NCBI RefSeq assembly: GCF_030523985.1
Contig: NZ_JAUNHK010000140.1
Location: 1 to 5,257 of the forward strand
Source of the DNA: Deinococcus sp.
GTDB lineage: Bacteria > Deinococcota > Deinococci > Deinococcales > Deinococcaceae
Reading direction: 5' to 3'
Length of the DNA stretch: 5,257 nucleotides
The position numbers and the translations under genes were made by a program. Below the pieces are notes generated by a model, which was given only the letters and a program-made list of their open reading frames with translations, made no database searches and was not told the origin of the DNA. Numbering within the stretch: position 1 is the stretch's first letter; every line of letters starts with the position of its first letter. This document shows positions 5,203-5,257 of this stretch, one piece after another.

Positions 5203-5257
5203 TCAGGTTTTTATCTCAACCGAGTTCAGGAAGAAGAAGTCGTAGGCCAATGATGGG
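5203..5257 (-). CDS. Possible 3' end of an upstream minus-strand gene (partial)
   Basis: One minus-strand frame is open from the right edge to a TGA at 5203-5205 and would encode 17 residues ending AYDFFFLNSVEIKT. The central codons (TAC GAC TTC TTC TTC CTG AAC TCG) match the G/C-ending codon use of the window, while the last few (ATA, AAA) do not. Other frames close earlier. There is too little sequence to identify a product, and it may be chance. Confidence 0.3.
   Translation of the reverse strand, partial: PSLAYDFFFLNSVEIKT

Noticed and set aside
4444..5245. Plus-strand open frames of 222 and 119 codons opposite the DUF937 gene
   Set aside because: They mirror a clear DUF937 gene with a strong Shine-Dalgarno, and their translations are Ala/His- or Arg/Ser-rich without motifs.

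Overview
The window looks like ordinary chromosome from a Deinococcus close to D. radiodurans. The grounds are high GC with strong G/C third-position codon bias, a RecR whose sequence agrees almost throughout with the D. radiodurans RecR I remember (including a four-Cys zinc finger at C57, C60, C69 and C72), the ybaB-recR pair beside an Lrp/AsnC regulator, and -10 boxes placed right against start codons as expected for leaderless Deinococcus transcripts. The species call is from memory, not from a search.

Layout. Bases 3-1868 (+) are the 3' part of a gene for a two-CCG-domain iron-sulfur protein of the DUF224/FadF/EMO type, which links electron-transfer flavoprotein to membrane quinone. It carries a long Ala/Pro-rich tail with six alternating acidic and basic motifs. 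A bidirectional terminator (1881-1921) separates it from a convergent three-gene minus-strand operon that reads from 3550 down to 1938: ybaB/ebfC (nucleoid protein), recR (RecFOR recombination mediator) and a RimJ/RimL-type GNAT acetyltransferase. A 133-base divergent spacer (3551-3683) holds probable leaderless promoters for ybaB and for an Lrp/AsnC regulator (3684-4145, +), plus nested palindromes that may be its autoregulatory operator. A 169-base convergent spacer (4146-4314) holds a bidirectional terminator between two heptanucleotide repeat blocks. Bases 4315-5091 (-) encode a DUF937 (YidB-like) protein with a Gly/Met/Gln-rich tail, a good Shine-Dalgarno and a recognisable promoter. The last ~55 bases may hold the 3' end of another minus-strand gene.

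How it fits together: ybaB and recR are a widespread DNA-maintenance pair, and the RecFOR route is the main RecA-loading pathway in deinococci because they lack RecBC. The Fe-S protein belongs to fatty-acid/amino-acid oxidation and the respiratory chain. The Lrp regulator may sense an amino acid, but its targets cannot be read from the sequence. No mobile element, CRISPR array, RNA gene or defence island is visible. The most unusual signals are the six-module tail of the Fe-S protein and a family of 7-bp-period intergenic repeats at three places, each just downstream of a stop codon and in the same orientation relative to that gene.
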